A DNA stretch of 64,000 nt from Pseudomonas sp. AOB-7 (GTDB lineage Bacteria; Pseudomonadota; Gammaproteobacteria; Pseudomonadales; Pseudomonadaceae). The DNA lies in assembly GCF_003696305.1 (NCBI RefSeq), contig NZ_RFFK01000010.1:1-64000 (forward strand), in the 5' to 3' direction. Below the pieces are notes generated by a model. That model did no database searches. It had not been told where the DNA came from and saw nothing but the letters and a program-made list of their open reading frames with translations. Shown here piece by piece: positions 21,650 through 31,406 of this stretch. The translations under genes were made by a program, and so were the position numbers. Position 1 is the first letter of the stretch; every line of letters begins with the position of its first letter.

Positions 21650-22156
21650 TCAGGAATCCAGTTTGTCTTGGGCGGCCAGGCCCAGTTCGCCGAGCACGCG
21701 GTCGCGCGAGTCGTCGTCAGAGAGCACGCTCTCGATGGCTTTGCGGAAGGCCGGGGCGTTGCCCAGCGGTCCCTTCAGGGCGACCAGAGCGTCGCGCAGT
21801 TCCATCAGTTTCTTCAGTTCCGGCACCTGGTCGACCAGGTTGGCCGGGTTGAAGTCCTTCATGGAGTTGATCTTCAGCTGTACGGCCAGCTCGTCGCCTT
21901 CCTGCTCGTCCTGCAGACGATTCGGTACGGCGAAGGTCAGGTTCAGTTCCTGCTTGGCCAGCACTTCGTCGAAGCTGTTCTTGTCGATGCTGATGGGCTT
22001 GCGGTCTTCGATCTTGCGATCGTCGGCACGCTGGGTGAAATCGCCGAGCACCATGAGTTTCAGGGGCAGTTCGATTTCTTCCTGGGCACCGCCGGTGGCG
22101 GGTTTGAAAGTGACGTTGATGCGTTCCTTGGGGGCTACCGAGCCTTCTTTGGCCAT
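21650..22156 (-). CDS. tssB: T6SS sheath small subunit TssB
   Basis: A 168-residue TssB. Characteristic segments are ERINVTFKP, IELPLKLMVLGDF and the sheath helix with DFNPANLVDQVPELKKLMELR. The ATG at 22156 (MAKEGSVAPKER) has the Shine-Dalgarno AGGAGAA just upstream; the open frame extending further upstream is not coding in this frame. It sits 55 bases after tssA. Confidence 0.97.
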   Translation of the reverse strand: MAKEGSVAPKERINVTFKPATGGAQEEIELPLKLMVLGDFTQRADDRKIEDRKPISIDKNSFDEVLAKQELNLTFAVPNRLQDEQEGDELAVQLKINSMKDFNPANLVDQVPELKKLMELRDALVALKGPLGNAPAFRKAIESVLSDDDSRDRVLGELGLAAQDKLDS

Positions 22157-22211
22157 GGGTGTTCTCCTTTGCGTTGATGGCCCGGAGGCCTTGATTGGGC
22201 GTGTTGGCGCC

Positions 22212-23774
22212 TTACTCCAGCACCACCTCGAGGTCGAGGTGGCACAACCTGCGATAGATCTCGTCCTTGCTGTCGCGCACTGCATGGTTCTGCGGCAGGA
22301 GCTCGCAGCAGTTGTGCAGCAAACGCAGCACATCCAGGGCGAGATCGGGTTCCCACTCGCCGAGACCGGAGGCTTGCAGCGTCTGGTCGAGCGATTCGAG
22401 TTGGGTCTTGGCCAGGTCGTACTTCTTCGCGGCGAAGCACAGGCGGGCCAGGGTCAGTTGCCAGAAGAAGCGCTCGCGGCCGCCGCGCGCCCGATTGAGG
22501 CCCTGCTTGAGCTGCTGCACCGCGGCCTTCAGGCCGTCCTTGCGCAGCTGCGGCAGCACCTGCTGCAGCGCCTCTTCCCAGGGCGGCGTGGCGCCCGGTT
22601 CGCTGGTCGCGGGCTTCTTCTCGGTTTCCGGGGCCTGCAGATGGGGCAGCACGTAAGCGCCGATCCAAGCGCGGGTCTCGCCGTCAGCGAAGGGCACGCC
22701 GTCGTGGAAACGCAGTTCGTCGAGGCCGGGCACGCGCTGCAGGAACAGGGCGAGCTGGATTTCCACCTCGCGCATGGCCTGCTCGGCCTTGAGCTCCTGC
22801 AGGCATTCCCAGACCAGGCGCTGGCCATCGAGCCAGAACGGCGCGCGGGCGATGCTGGCTTCCAGATCGGCGAGCAGGTCGGCGTAGGCGCCCTGGGCGA
22901 AGCGCTCCTGGTACGAGACCAGCTTGTCGGCCGGCAGGCCGCGCAGGGCGGTGATCTGTTCGGCGTTGCGCTCGGGCAGCGACTCGATGGGCAGCCACAG
23001 CAGGGTGCGCGCCAGGCGCAGCGGCTTGAGGTCGGTGGCCTTGTTCTTCAGCCACCAGGCGCACAGCGGGCGGGCGGCGTCCTGCTGGCTGCGCAGGGCC
23101 TTGTGCGCGTCCTTCTCGTTCTCGATGGGGCCGCTGCCGGTGATGATCTGGGTGGCGACCTGCTTGACCTGGGCGATGGCGGCGCCGACTGCGCCCGGCT
23201 CGGCCTGGCCCTGGCTGGCGCGGTTGATCTGCTCGTCCAGGCGCCGGCACAGCGGCAGCAGCAGCGGCGCGTCCTCGCCCAGCTGAGCCGCGAGGCTGGT
23301 CTCCAGGCCGCGCAGATGCTCGGCCACCTTGCGAAACAGCGGCAGTTGCTCGCCGATCGGCACGTGCTCGGCCAGTGCCTGCTCCAGGCGCGGCAGCAGC
23401 CAGTTGAGGGCGGCGGCGCGGGTGCGCGGTTTGCGCGGGTGCAGTTCGCTCCAGTGCTGCTCGCAGAGGTAGTGCAACAGGCTCAGACCGGCCTGCAGGC
23501 CGGCGAAGGATTCGCGCTGATAGAGGCCCCAGGTCAGCCAGGTGGCGGCGCGCAGATCCTTGGACTGGGTGGACAGCAGGTGCTCGCTGCCCTCGCGCAC
23601 CTTCTGCCAGTCGATGGCGCCGGTTTCGTGCAGGGAAGCGGCCTTGCCCAGCTCGGTTTCCAGCATTTCGTATTCGCTGGAATAACGCACATCTTCGCCG
23701 GCGAAGTTCCCTTCATTAATAGGGGTTTTGGCCAGATTGAGATAATGCGCAGTGAGCTTGCTGGAGTAGGTCAT
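22212..23774 (-). CDS. tssA: T6SS protein TssA (ImpA type), first gene of the operon
   Basis: A 520-residue TssA, which coordinates baseplate and sheath/tube polymerisation. The N-terminal ImpA_N domain is recognisable (INEGNFAGEDVRYSSEYEMLETELGKA, split here by length; WQKVREGSEHLL; ATWLTWGLYQ), followed by a helical middle and a conserved C-terminal region rich in Leu and Arg. The frame is open 40 codons further upstream, but those codons are the 12-bp repeat array and are unlikely to be protein. ATG 23774 is chosen because it begins MTYSSKLTAHYLNLA. The Shine-Dalgarno before it is weak. Confidence 0.93.
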   Translation of the reverse strand: MTYSSKLTAHYLNLAKTPINEGNFAGEDVRYSSEYEMLETELGKAASLHETGAIDWQKVREGSEHLLSTQSKDLRAATWLTWGLYQRESFAGLQAGLSLLHYLCEQHWSELHPRKPRTRAAALNWLLPRLEQALAEHVPIGEQLPLFRKVAEHLRGLETSLAAQLGEDAPLLLPLCRRLDEQINRASQGQAEPGAVGAAIAQVKQVATQIITGSGPIENEKDAHKALRSQQDAARPLCAWWLKNKATDLKPLRLARTLLWLPIESLPERNAEQITALRGLPADKLVSYQERFAQGAYADLLADLEASIARAPFWLDGQRLVWECLQELKAEQAMREVEIQLALFLQRVPGLDELRFHDGVPFADGETRAWIGAYVLPHLQAPETEKKPATSEPGATPPWEEALQQVLPQLRKDGLKAAVQQLKQGLNRARGGRERFFWQLTLARLCFAAKKYDLAKTQLESLDQTLQASGLGEWEPDLALDVLRLLHNCCELLPQNHAVRDSKDEIYRRLCHLDLEVVLE

Positions 23775-24218
23775 TCCATGACTCAAATAATTAAGTGGGC
23801 AACTTCCACGGCCGTGCAAATGGCCATCCGGCCTTTGCCAAAACACCGCAGTGCGCAACTTTTTGCGCAGTTGTTTGTGCAACAACTTGCGCAAGATCCT
23901 TATGGGACGGGCATCCTAGCCCTATGCCAGCAGGTGGGCAACCGCCCGAAGTGTGAAATGCCTAACATTCGGCGACATCTTACAAATTATTACTGGAACG
24001 TCAGCTCGGCTAATTTGTCGCGCCTTCGGAGCAAGTTGTTATCGGTGTTTCGACTGTAGGAAAAGTTGTTTCAGACTTGTAAGAAATGTCTTACTGGCAA
24101 ATTAGTGGCGCATCACAGTTAATGGCACTTTAATACTGCTTTTTGTGACGTTGGCCACTGTTCGCCAGACGCCGTTGCGCCAGGCCGGGCGCAACCACTC
24201 GCCCGACCTGGCAATGGC
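23775..24218 (-). promoter_or_regulatory. T6SS operon control region, no gene seen
   Basis: 444 bases between tssA and the mutarotase gene, clearly richer in A/T than the coding DNA on both sides. It holds the four-unit palindrome array at 23849-23896 and probably the T6SS promoter. No strong sigma-54 -24/-12 pair and no convincing sigma-70 pair could be picked by eye. An imperfect 12-bp inverted repeat (24180-24191 and 24200-24211) lies just after the mutarotase stop and may end that transcript, but no T-run follows it. Confidence 0.5.
23849..23896. repeat. Four TGCGCA-type palindromes with 12-bp period
   Basis: Four 12-base units in tandem, each with a palindromic core at the same place: TGCGCA centred at 23854.5, 23866.5 and 23890.5, and TGTGCA at 23878.5. 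The flanks tend to TT before and AA after the core, giving a consensus TTGCGCAA. Units 1 and 2 can also pair as TGCGCAA/TTGCGCA with a 4-base loop. Position, 78-125 bases before the tssA start, suggests an operator for a regulator that binds cooperatively. The regulator is unknown. Confidence 0.75.
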
Positions 24219-25133
24219 TCAGCCGGCCAGGGCCTCGCTGGACAGGCGCAGCCGCAGAGCGTGCCGTTCGTCGGCGGCCAGGCGCACCACGTCCTCCATG
24301 ACGTTGGCCGTCTCGATGCACAGCATGCCCTGCCAGGCCTCGGCGGCGAACTGCGACAGGCGCTTGGCCTTGTCGATCCAGGGGTTCCACAGCACCGCCG
24401 AGCGCGAGCCGCTGCTGTCCAGGTGGATGCGCCGGCCCCAGCCCGGATCGACGATGCTCAGCCGCGCCGGGGTGCCGAGGTAGATGCGGTCGGTCTCGCC
24501 GACGAACTGCAGGGCGCCGTCCTGGCGGTGCTCGCGCCAGTCGTCGAGGGTGTCGAGGTAGCGGCAGCCGTCCAGCCCGTCGACGCCGACCTGGCGCACG
24601 TCACTGACGGCGAAGTAGCTGTGCAGCGCCTGGCTGATGACCAACGGCTCGTCGCCCTGGTTATGCGTCTCGAGATTCAGCGCGAGGTCCTCGCCGAGGC
24701 GGATGTCCAGCTGCAGGCGGGCGGCATGCGGCCAGCCGGGCAGCAGGTGCTGGCGGCTGTCGAAGACGAAGCGCAGGGTCACCGCATCGCCGTCCTCGTC
24801 GATCCCCAGCAGCTGCCAGTCGAGGCCACGCACCAGGCCGTGACTGGGCGCCAGCCCGGGCTGATAGGCGGCCTGCACGGCGGGCGGGTTGCAGCGCAGG
24901 TCGCCGAACCAGGGCCAGCACACCGGTACCCCGCCGCGCACGCTCTGGCCGCGCTCATAGGCGGCCTGCTCGCTGAGCCAGATCAGCGGCGGCTGGCCGT
25001 CGGGCTGGTAACTGAGGATCTGCGCGCCCTGCTGGGCCACCAGCAACTCGGCGTGCGCCGTGCGCACGCGCCAGCAGGTCAGTTGATCGAGTTCCACCCG
25101 CTCCACCAGCGGGCTCTGTTTGACTGCACTCAT
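24219..25133 (-). CDS. D-hexose-6-phosphate mutarotase (YeaD family)
   Basis: A 304-residue aldose-1-epimerase-fold enzyme of the glucose-6-phosphate 1-epimerase group, which interconverts alpha and beta anomers of hexose 6-phosphates in the cytoplasm. Typical segments are RGGVPVCWPWFGD, SHGLVRG, the catalytic histidine in ALHSYFAVSDV and the catalytic glutamate in CIETANVMEDVV. The start at 25133 (MSAVKQSP) has the Shine-Dalgarno AAGGAA 8 bases upstream; the frame is open much further but without coding character. Transcribed divergently from the adaptor gene at 25276. Confidence 0.92.
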   Translation of the reverse strand: MSAVKQSPLVERVELDQLTCWRVRTAHAELLVAQQGAQILSYQPDGQPPLIWLSEQAAYERGQSVRGGVPVCWPWFGDLRCNPPAVQAAYQPGLAPSHGLVRGLDWQLLGIDEDGDAVTLRFVFDSRQHLLPGWPHAARLQLDIRLGEDLALNLETHNQGDEPLVISQALHSYFAVSDVRQVGVDGLDGCRYLDTLDDWREHRQDGALQFVGETDRIYLGTPARLSIVDPGWGRRIHLDSSGSRSAVLWNPWIDKAKRLSQFAAEAWQGMLCIETANVMEDVVRLAADERHALRLRLSSEALAG

Positions 25134-25275
25134 GACGGCATTCCTTCTGTCTATTGCCGAATCAGTGTGAACCCGGGGCCTGGCAAAGGCCAGATACTGG
25201 CACCCGGCCTGACCTGAAGCATTGTTGACCGCCCGCGGCTGACCTAGGCTGGTTGACGAGCCGAGGAGTGCGCGG

Positions 25276-26417
25276 ATGGGTAAAGGATGGATAGCCATAC
25301 CGCTGCTGGCGGCGGCGCTGGCGGCGGCCTGGTGGTGGAGCCGGCCGCAGCCGCTGGCGGTGCGCCTGGTGACGGTGGAACGAGGTGCGGTGGAGACCCT
25401 GGTGGCCAACACCCGCGCCGGCACGCTCAAGGCCTGCCGGCGCACCCAGCTGTCGTTCAACCTGGGCGCCCAGGTGACCGAGCGCCTGGTGGAGGAAGGT
25501 CAGCGGGTGGACGCCGGCCAGGTGCTCATGCGCCTGCGCCAGGACGACCGCCAGGCGCGGGTCGCCGAGGTCGAGGCACGCCTGGCCGGGCTGCGCCAGC
25601 AGCGCGAGCAGCGCTGCCTGCAGGCCGAGCTGGAACGCCGCGACCATGAGCGCCTGAGCCGGCTGCGCGACCGCCAGCTGGTGGCCGCCGATCGCCTGGA
25701 CCAGAGCGAGACCCGCGCGCGCCTGTCGGCGCTGGCCTGCAGCAGCGCGGCGGTAGCCATCCGCGAGGCCGAGGCGAACCTGGCGCTGCAGCGCGCGCTG
25801 CTCGACCAGGCCACCCTGCGTGCGCCCTTCGCCGGCATCGTGGCGCAGATCAACGGCGAGGTCGGCGAGTTCGTCACCCCCTCGCCGCCGGGCATCCCGA
25901 CACCACCGGCGGTGGATCTGATCGACGACAGCTGCCTCTACGTCGAGGCGCCGATCGACGAGGTCGACGCCGCCCGCGTGCGCCCCGGCATGCCGGTGCG
26001 CATCGGCCTGGACGCCTTCCGCGGCGAGCACTTCGCCGGCCGCGTCAGCCGCATCGCCCCCTTCGTCCGCGACCTCGAGCGCCAGGCGCGTACCGTCGAC
26101 GTCGAGGTCCGCTTCGATCCGGTGCCGGCCGAACTGGCCCTGCTCACCGGCTACAGCGCCGACGTGGAGATCCTCGTCGAACGGCACGACGACAGCCTGC
26201 GCATTCCCACCGAGGCGCTGCTGGAGGGGCGCCGGGTGCTGCGCCACGATCCGGCGGCCGGCGTGCTGCGCGAGGTGCGCCTGCGCACCGGGTTGGCCAA
26301 CTGGCGCTGGACCGAGGTGCTGGGCGGTCTCGAGGAAGGCGAGCGGATCCTCGCCAGCCTGGAGCAGGAGGGCCTGGAGGATGGCGTCGCGGTGCGCGTG
26401 CAGACGGACGCCGAACC

Positions 26418-26421
<4 letters not shown>
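25276..26421 (+). CDS. Periplasmic adaptor of an ABC exporter (MacA/YknX-like)
   Basis: A 381-residue membrane fusion protein. One N-terminal hydrophobic segment (WIAIPLLAAALAAAWWW, about residues 5-21) anchors it. A split lipoyl-like domain (FNLGAQVTERLVEEGQRVDAGQVLMRL ... LRAPFAGIVAQINGEVGEFV) flanks an alpha-helical hairpin at about residues 95-170, and beta-barrel regions follow. It is the first of four genes (adaptor, ATPase, two permeases) with tight overlaps, so it should couple the ABC transporter to the periplasm or to an outer-membrane channel. No outer-membrane TolC-type gene is in the window. Confidence 0.88.
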
Positions 26422-27099
<678 letters not shown>

Positions 27100-27113
<14 letters not shown>

Positions 27114-28314
27114 CGGCCTCGGGTTGATCCTCGGCGCCTTGCGCGGGCATCGCTCGCGCAGCCTGATGCTGCTGCTGGCGATGGCCATCGGCGTGGTCGC
27201 GGTCAACCTGCTCACCGGCCTGGCCGAGGGCGCGCGACTGTTCGTCATCGGCGAGTTCTCCATGCTCGGGCGCAACACCCTGATCGTCCTGCCCGGACGC
27301 AAGGAGACCACCGGCGGCATGCCGCCGATCACCGGCCTGGCGCCGCGCGACCTGACCCTGGCCGACGCCGAGGCCATCGGCCGCCTGCCAGCGGTGCGCC
27401 GGGTGGCGCCGCTGCAGGCCGGGCAGCTGGAGGTCAGCGTCGGCAACCGCACGCGCGAGGCCTTCACCCTCGGCACCAGCCTGGAGTTCTTCGCCATCCG
27501 CCAGCTCTCCGTGGCCCAGGGCCGGCCGTTGCCGGCGCTGGCCCTGGACCAGGCCGAGGCGGTCTGCGTGATTGGCGCCAAGCTCCGGCGCGAGCTGTTC
27601 GGCAACCGCCCGGCGCTGGGCGAATGGCTGCGCGCCGGCGACCGGCGCTTTCGCGTGGTCGGCGTGCTGGCCGAGCGCGGCGAATCCCTCGGCATGGACC
27701 TCGGCGAGATGCTGATCATCCCGGTGGCCAGCGCCCAGGTGCTGTTCAACCGCGAGGGGCTGTTCCGCGTGTTCGCCGAACTGCGCGGGCCGCAGTTCCA
27801 GGACGGCGGCAAGCGGCAGATCCTCGCGTTGCTCAAGGAGCGCCACGAGGGCAAGGAGGACGTCACCCTGATCAGCCAGGACTCGATGCTCGCCGCCTTC
27901 GACGGCATCCTCGGCGCCCTGGCCCTGGCGCTGGCCGGAATCGCCGCGATCAGCCTGCTGGTGGCCGGCATCCTGATCATGAACGTGACCTGGATCGCCG
28001 TGCACCAACGCACCGCCGAGATCGGCCTGCTCAAGGCCCTCGGTGCCAAGCCGCGGCAGGTGCGCCTGCTGTTCGTCGGCGAGGCGGCGCTGCTGGCGGT
28101 TGCCGGCGGCCTGGCCGGGCTGCTGGCCAGCGAGGCGCTGCTGTGGCTGGGCCGCCAGTTGTGGGACATTCCGCTGCAGACCCCGGCCTGGGCACGCGCC
28201 GGCTCGCTGGCCCTGGCGCTGCTGGCGGCGCTGCTGTTCGCCTGGCTGCCGGCCGGCCAGGCGGCGCGCCTGCAGCCACTGGTGGCGCTGCGGCCGCCGG
28301 GGGGGCGGACGTGA
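27100..28314 (+). CDS. MacB/FtsX-type ABC permease, first copy
   Basis: A 404-residue permease with one N-terminal helix (RSLMLLLAMAIGVVAVNLLTGL), a periplasmic MacB-type domain of about 220 residues, and three C-terminal helices ending in a MacB-typical PLVALRPP. The start is taken as GTG at 27100 (VRAADGLGLILGALRGHRSRS), inside the end of the ATPase gene; the longer frame from 27028 would read antisense-like Arg/Ala-rich sequence and is unlikely. This family moves substrates mechanically from the periplasm or outer leaflet rather than across the inner membrane. Confidence 0.9.
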
Positions 28315-28333
28315 GCATTCGCAGGGCGCGATC

Positions 28334-29533
28334 ATGATGCGCTGGCAGGACGGCCTGCACCTGACCGCCACGGCACTGACCAGCCGCCCGCTGCGCAGCG
28401 TGCTGACCCTGCTCGGGGTGGCCATCGGCATCGCCGCGGTGGCGCTGCTCACCGCCATCGGCGAGGGCCTGCGCCTGTACGTGCTGGACAACTTCTCGCA
28501 ATTCGGCACGCGGATCATCGCCGTCCACCCGGGCAAGACCCAGACCGGCGGCATCGGCGGCATCCTCAGCAGCGTGCGGCCGCTGTCGCTGGACGATGCC
28601 GAGGCGCTGCGCCGCCTGCCCCACGTCGAGGCGGTGGTGCCGCTGCTGCAGGGCAACGGCGACATCCAGCACGGCGTGCTCAGCCGGCGCAGCGACATCA
28701 TCGGCGGCGGCCATCAGCTGGCCGAGGCCTGGCGCTTCCGCCTGGCCCTCGGTCAGTTCCTCCCTGCCGCCCGCGACGGCCGCTCGCCACCTTACGCGGT
28801 GCTCGGCCACAAGCTGCGCCGCGAGCTGTTCGGCGAGGCCAATCCGCTGGGCCAGCCGATCCGCGTCGGCGGCATGCGCTTCCGGGTGATCGGGGTGATG
28901 GAGGAGAAGGGCCAGCTGCTCGGCTTCGACCTCGACGACATCGTCTATATCCCGGTGGACTGGGCGCAGAGCCTGTTCAATCGCGACGGCCTGATGGAGA
29001 TCAACCTGACCTTCAACGCCGGCATCGGCTCGGCGCAGCTGGCCGAGCGCATCCGCACCCTGCTGATCGAGCGCCACGGCGGCGAGGACTTCAGCCTGAC
29101 CACCCAGGACGACATGCTGGCCAGCCTCGATCGCATCCTCGGCACCCTGACCCTCGCCATCGGCGCGCTCGGCGGCATCTCCCTGCTGGTGGGCGCGGTG
29201 GGCATCCTCACCATCATGACCACCACGGTGGCCGAGCGCACCGCCGAGATCGGCCTGCTGCGCGCCCTCGGCGCGCGCAGTCGGCAGGTGCTCGGCCTGT
29301 TTCTCGCCGAGGCGGCGCTGCTGTCGCTGGCCGGCGGGCTGTTCGGCCTGCTGCTGATGGGCCTGTTGCTGCTGCTTTTGCACCTGGCCCTGCCCGGTCT
29401 GCCGCTGGCGCCGCAGCCGCTGTTCCTGCTGCTGGCGCTGGCGCTTTCGGCGCTGGTCGGCCTGGCCGCCGGCCTCGCCCCGGCGCGCCGGGCGGCGGCG
29501 CTCAATCCGGTTGACGCCCTGCGCAGCGAGTGA
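28334..29533 (+). CDS. MacB/FtsX-type ABC permease, second copy
   Basis: A 399-residue paralogue of the permease just upstream: N-terminal helix LRSVLTLLGVAIGIAAVALLT, periplasmic domain, and three C-terminal helices with the family motif TTTVAERTAEIGLLRALGARSRQ split across the coupling helix and LNPVDALRSE at the end. ATG 28334 (MMRWQDGLHLTA) is chosen with a weak AGGG upstream. Two different permeases with one ATPase suggest a heterodimeric transporter, as in LolCDE-like or YknYZ-like systems. Confidence 0.92.
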   Translation: MMRWQDGLHLTATALTSRPLRSVLTLLGVAIGIAAVALLTAIGEGLRLYVLDNFSQFGTRIIAVHPGKTQTGGIGGILSSVRPLSLDDAEALRRLPHVEAVVPLLQGNGDIQHGVLSRRSDIIGGGHQLAEAWRFRLALGQFLPAARDGRSPPYAVLGHKLRRELFGEANPLGQPIRVGGMRFRVIGVMEEKGQLLGFDLDDIVYIPVDWAQSLFNRDGLMEINLTFNAGIGSAQLAERIRTLLIERHGGEDFSLTTQDDMLASLDRILGTLTLAIGALGGISLLVGAVGILTIMTTTVAERTAEIGLLRALGARSRQVLGLFLAEAALLSLAGGLFGLLLMGLLLLLLHLALPGLPLAPQPLFLLLALALSALVGLAAGLAPARRAAALNPVDALRSE

Positions 29534-29683
29534 CGCACGGTCGTTACACCAGTGCAACGGCGCAACACCCAACCGCCTGCCAGCGTCTATGCTCAAGCAT
29601 GCTTTCCCCCGTGAACCGGATTGACGCGGCCTGCAGCGGCACAGGGAAGGTGCGCCGTCGCTGAGGCCGCCGGGACACCCCCG

Positions 29684-31405
29684 ATGCTCGCCGCCGAATC
29701 TGCCTCGCCGGTCTCTGCCGCGCCCGACCTGGGCGAGGCCCTGGTCGCCGCCGGCTGCCTGTCCGAGGCCGACTACAAGCGCGTGGTGCGGATGCAGGCG
29801 GCGCAGCCCGACAGCGGCTCGCTGGCCAGCCTGTTGAGCCGCCTGGGGCTGGTCGCCGAACGCGACATCGCCGCCCAGCTGGCACGGCTGCTCGAGTTGC
29901 CGCTGATCGGCGCCGAAGCCTTTCCCGATGCGCCGCTGCTGGCCGAACGGCTGTCCTATCGCTTCCTCAAGGAGTGCCGCGCGCTGCCGCTGGAGCTGAG
30001 CGACGGCGAACTGCAGGTGGCCATGGCCGACCCGCAGGACCGCTTCGCCGTGGAGGCGTTGCGCCTGGCCAGCGGCTGCCGCATCCGCCCGTTGGTGGCG
30101 CTCGGCTCGGAGATCGACGCGGCGATCGAGCGCATGCACGGCCAGGGCCAGAGCCAGATGGGCGACATCCTCGCCCGGGTCGCGCCCAGCGAGCCGGACG
30201 AAGCCGCCGAGGTCGAGCAGTTGCGCGACCGCGCCAGCGAGGCGCCGGTGATCCGCCTGGTCAACCTGATCATCCAGCGCGCGGTGGAGCTGCGCGCCTC
30301 GGACATCCACATCGAACCCTTCGAGAGCCGGCTCAAGGTGCGCTACCGCATCGACGGTCTGCTGCAGGAGACCGAGGCACCGCCGGTGCAGCTGTCGCCG
30401 GCGGTGATCTCGCGGGTCAAGCTGATGGCCCGGCTGAACATCGCCGAACGGCGCCTGCCGCAGGACGGCCGGATCGAGATGCGGGTGCAGGGCAGCGACC
30501 TCGACATCCGCGTCTCCACGGTGCCGACCATGCACGGCGAGAGCGTGGTGATGCGCCTGCTCAACCGCGAGAGCGTGGTGCTCGACTTCGCCGCCCTGGG
30601 CTTCGGCGAGCAGCCGCTGACCCGGCTGCAGGCGGTGCTGCGCATCCCCCACGGCGTACTGCTGGTCACCGGCCCCACCGGCAGCGGCAAGACCACCACG
30701 CTGTACACCGCGCTGAACAGCCTCAACACCAGCGCCAGCAAGCTGATCACCGTGGAAGACCCGGTGGAGTACCAGCTCGAGGGGGTCAACCAGATCCAGG
30801 TCAAGCCGAGCATCGGCCTGACCTTCGCCAGCGCCCTGCGCTCGATCGTGCGCCAGGACCCGGACGTGATCATGGTCGGCGAGATGCGCGACCTGGAAAC
30901 CGCGCGCATCTGCATCCAGTCGGCGCTGACCGGCCACCTGGTACTCTCCACCCTGCACACCAACGACGCGCCGAGCAGCATCACCCGCCTGCTGGAGATG
31001 GGCGTGGAGGACTACCTGCTGACCAGTACGCTCAACGGCGTGCTCGCCCAGCGCCTGGTGCGCCAGCTGTGCCGCGCCTGCCGCGAGCCCTACACGCCAC
31101 TGGCGGAGATGGTCCGCGAGACCCAGCTGGCGCGCTTCGCCGGCGAGCGCCCGGTGACCCTGTACCACGCCAAGGGCTGCAAGGCCTGCAACGGCAGCGG
31201 CTACCACGGCCGCATCGCCATCATCGAGATGCTGGTGCTCAGCGACGCCATCCGCCGCCTGGTGCTGCAGCACGCCGACGCCGGCCGACTGATGGCCGCG
31301 GCGCGCGAGGAGGGCATGCTGACCATGTACGAGGACGGCTGCCTCAAGGCCCTGGACGGCATGACCACCCTCGAAGAAGTGATCCGCGTGACCCAGGAGG
31401 GCTGA
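29684..31405 (+). CDS. gspE: Type II secretion ATPase GspE
   Basis: A 573-residue assembly ATPase that powers pseudopilus growth. The N-terminal GspE domain (GEALVAAGCLSEADYKRVV) is followed by the catalytic core with HIEPFESRLKVRYRIDG, Walker A GPTGSGKTTT (about 328-337), the Asp and His boxes (ITVEDPVEYQ; LVLSTLHTNDAP) and a C-x2-C pair of motifs (LCRACREP, GCKACNGSG) forming the zinc site. Start at ATG 29684 is the best guess; the ribosome site is poor. First gene of an eleven-gene T2SS operon, 150 bases after the ABC genes and perhaps read through from them. Confidence 0.95.
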   Translation: MLAAESASPVSAAPDLGEALVAAGCLSEADYKRVVRMQAAQPDSGSLASLLSRLGLVAERDIAAQLARLLELPLIGAEAFPDAPLLAERLSYRFLKECRALPLELSDGELQVAMADPQDRFAVEALRLASGCRIRPLVALGSEIDAAIERMHGQGQSQMGDILARVAPSEPDEAAEVEQLRDRASEAPVIRLVNLIIQRAVELRASDIHIEPFESRLKVRYRIDGLLQETEAPPVQLSPAVISRVKLMARLNIAERRLPQDGRIEMRVQGSDLDIRVSTVPTMHGESVVMRLLNRESVVLDFAALGFGEQPLTRLQAVLRIPHGVLLVTGPTGSGKTTTLYTALNSLNTSASKLITVEDPVEYQLEGVNQIQVKPSIGLTFASALRSIVRQDPDVIMVGEMRDLETARICIQSALTGHLVLSTLHTNDAPSSITRLLEMGVEDYLLTSTLNGVLAQRLVRQLCRACREPYTPLAEMVRETQLARFAGERPVTLYHAKGCKACNGSGYHGRIAIIEMLVLSDAIRRLVLQHADAGRLMAAAREEGMLTMYEDGCLKALDGMTTLEEVIRVTQEG

Positions 31406-31406
31406 G

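Noticed and set aside
23926..23945. Possible sigma-54 promoter upstream of tssA (minus strand, GGTTGCCCACCTGC)
   Set aside because: Only the GG and GC dinucleotides with 10-base spacing fit; the -24 box is otherwise poor.
24121..24142. TGGCACTTTAATACTGC resembling a sigma-54 site
   Set aside because: Spacing between GG and GC is 12, not 10, and it points toward the end of a convergent gene.
28031..31273. Open frame of about 1080 codons on the minus strand
   Set aside because: Spans the antisense of the second permease, gspE and the gap between; His/Gln/Ala-rich without family features.
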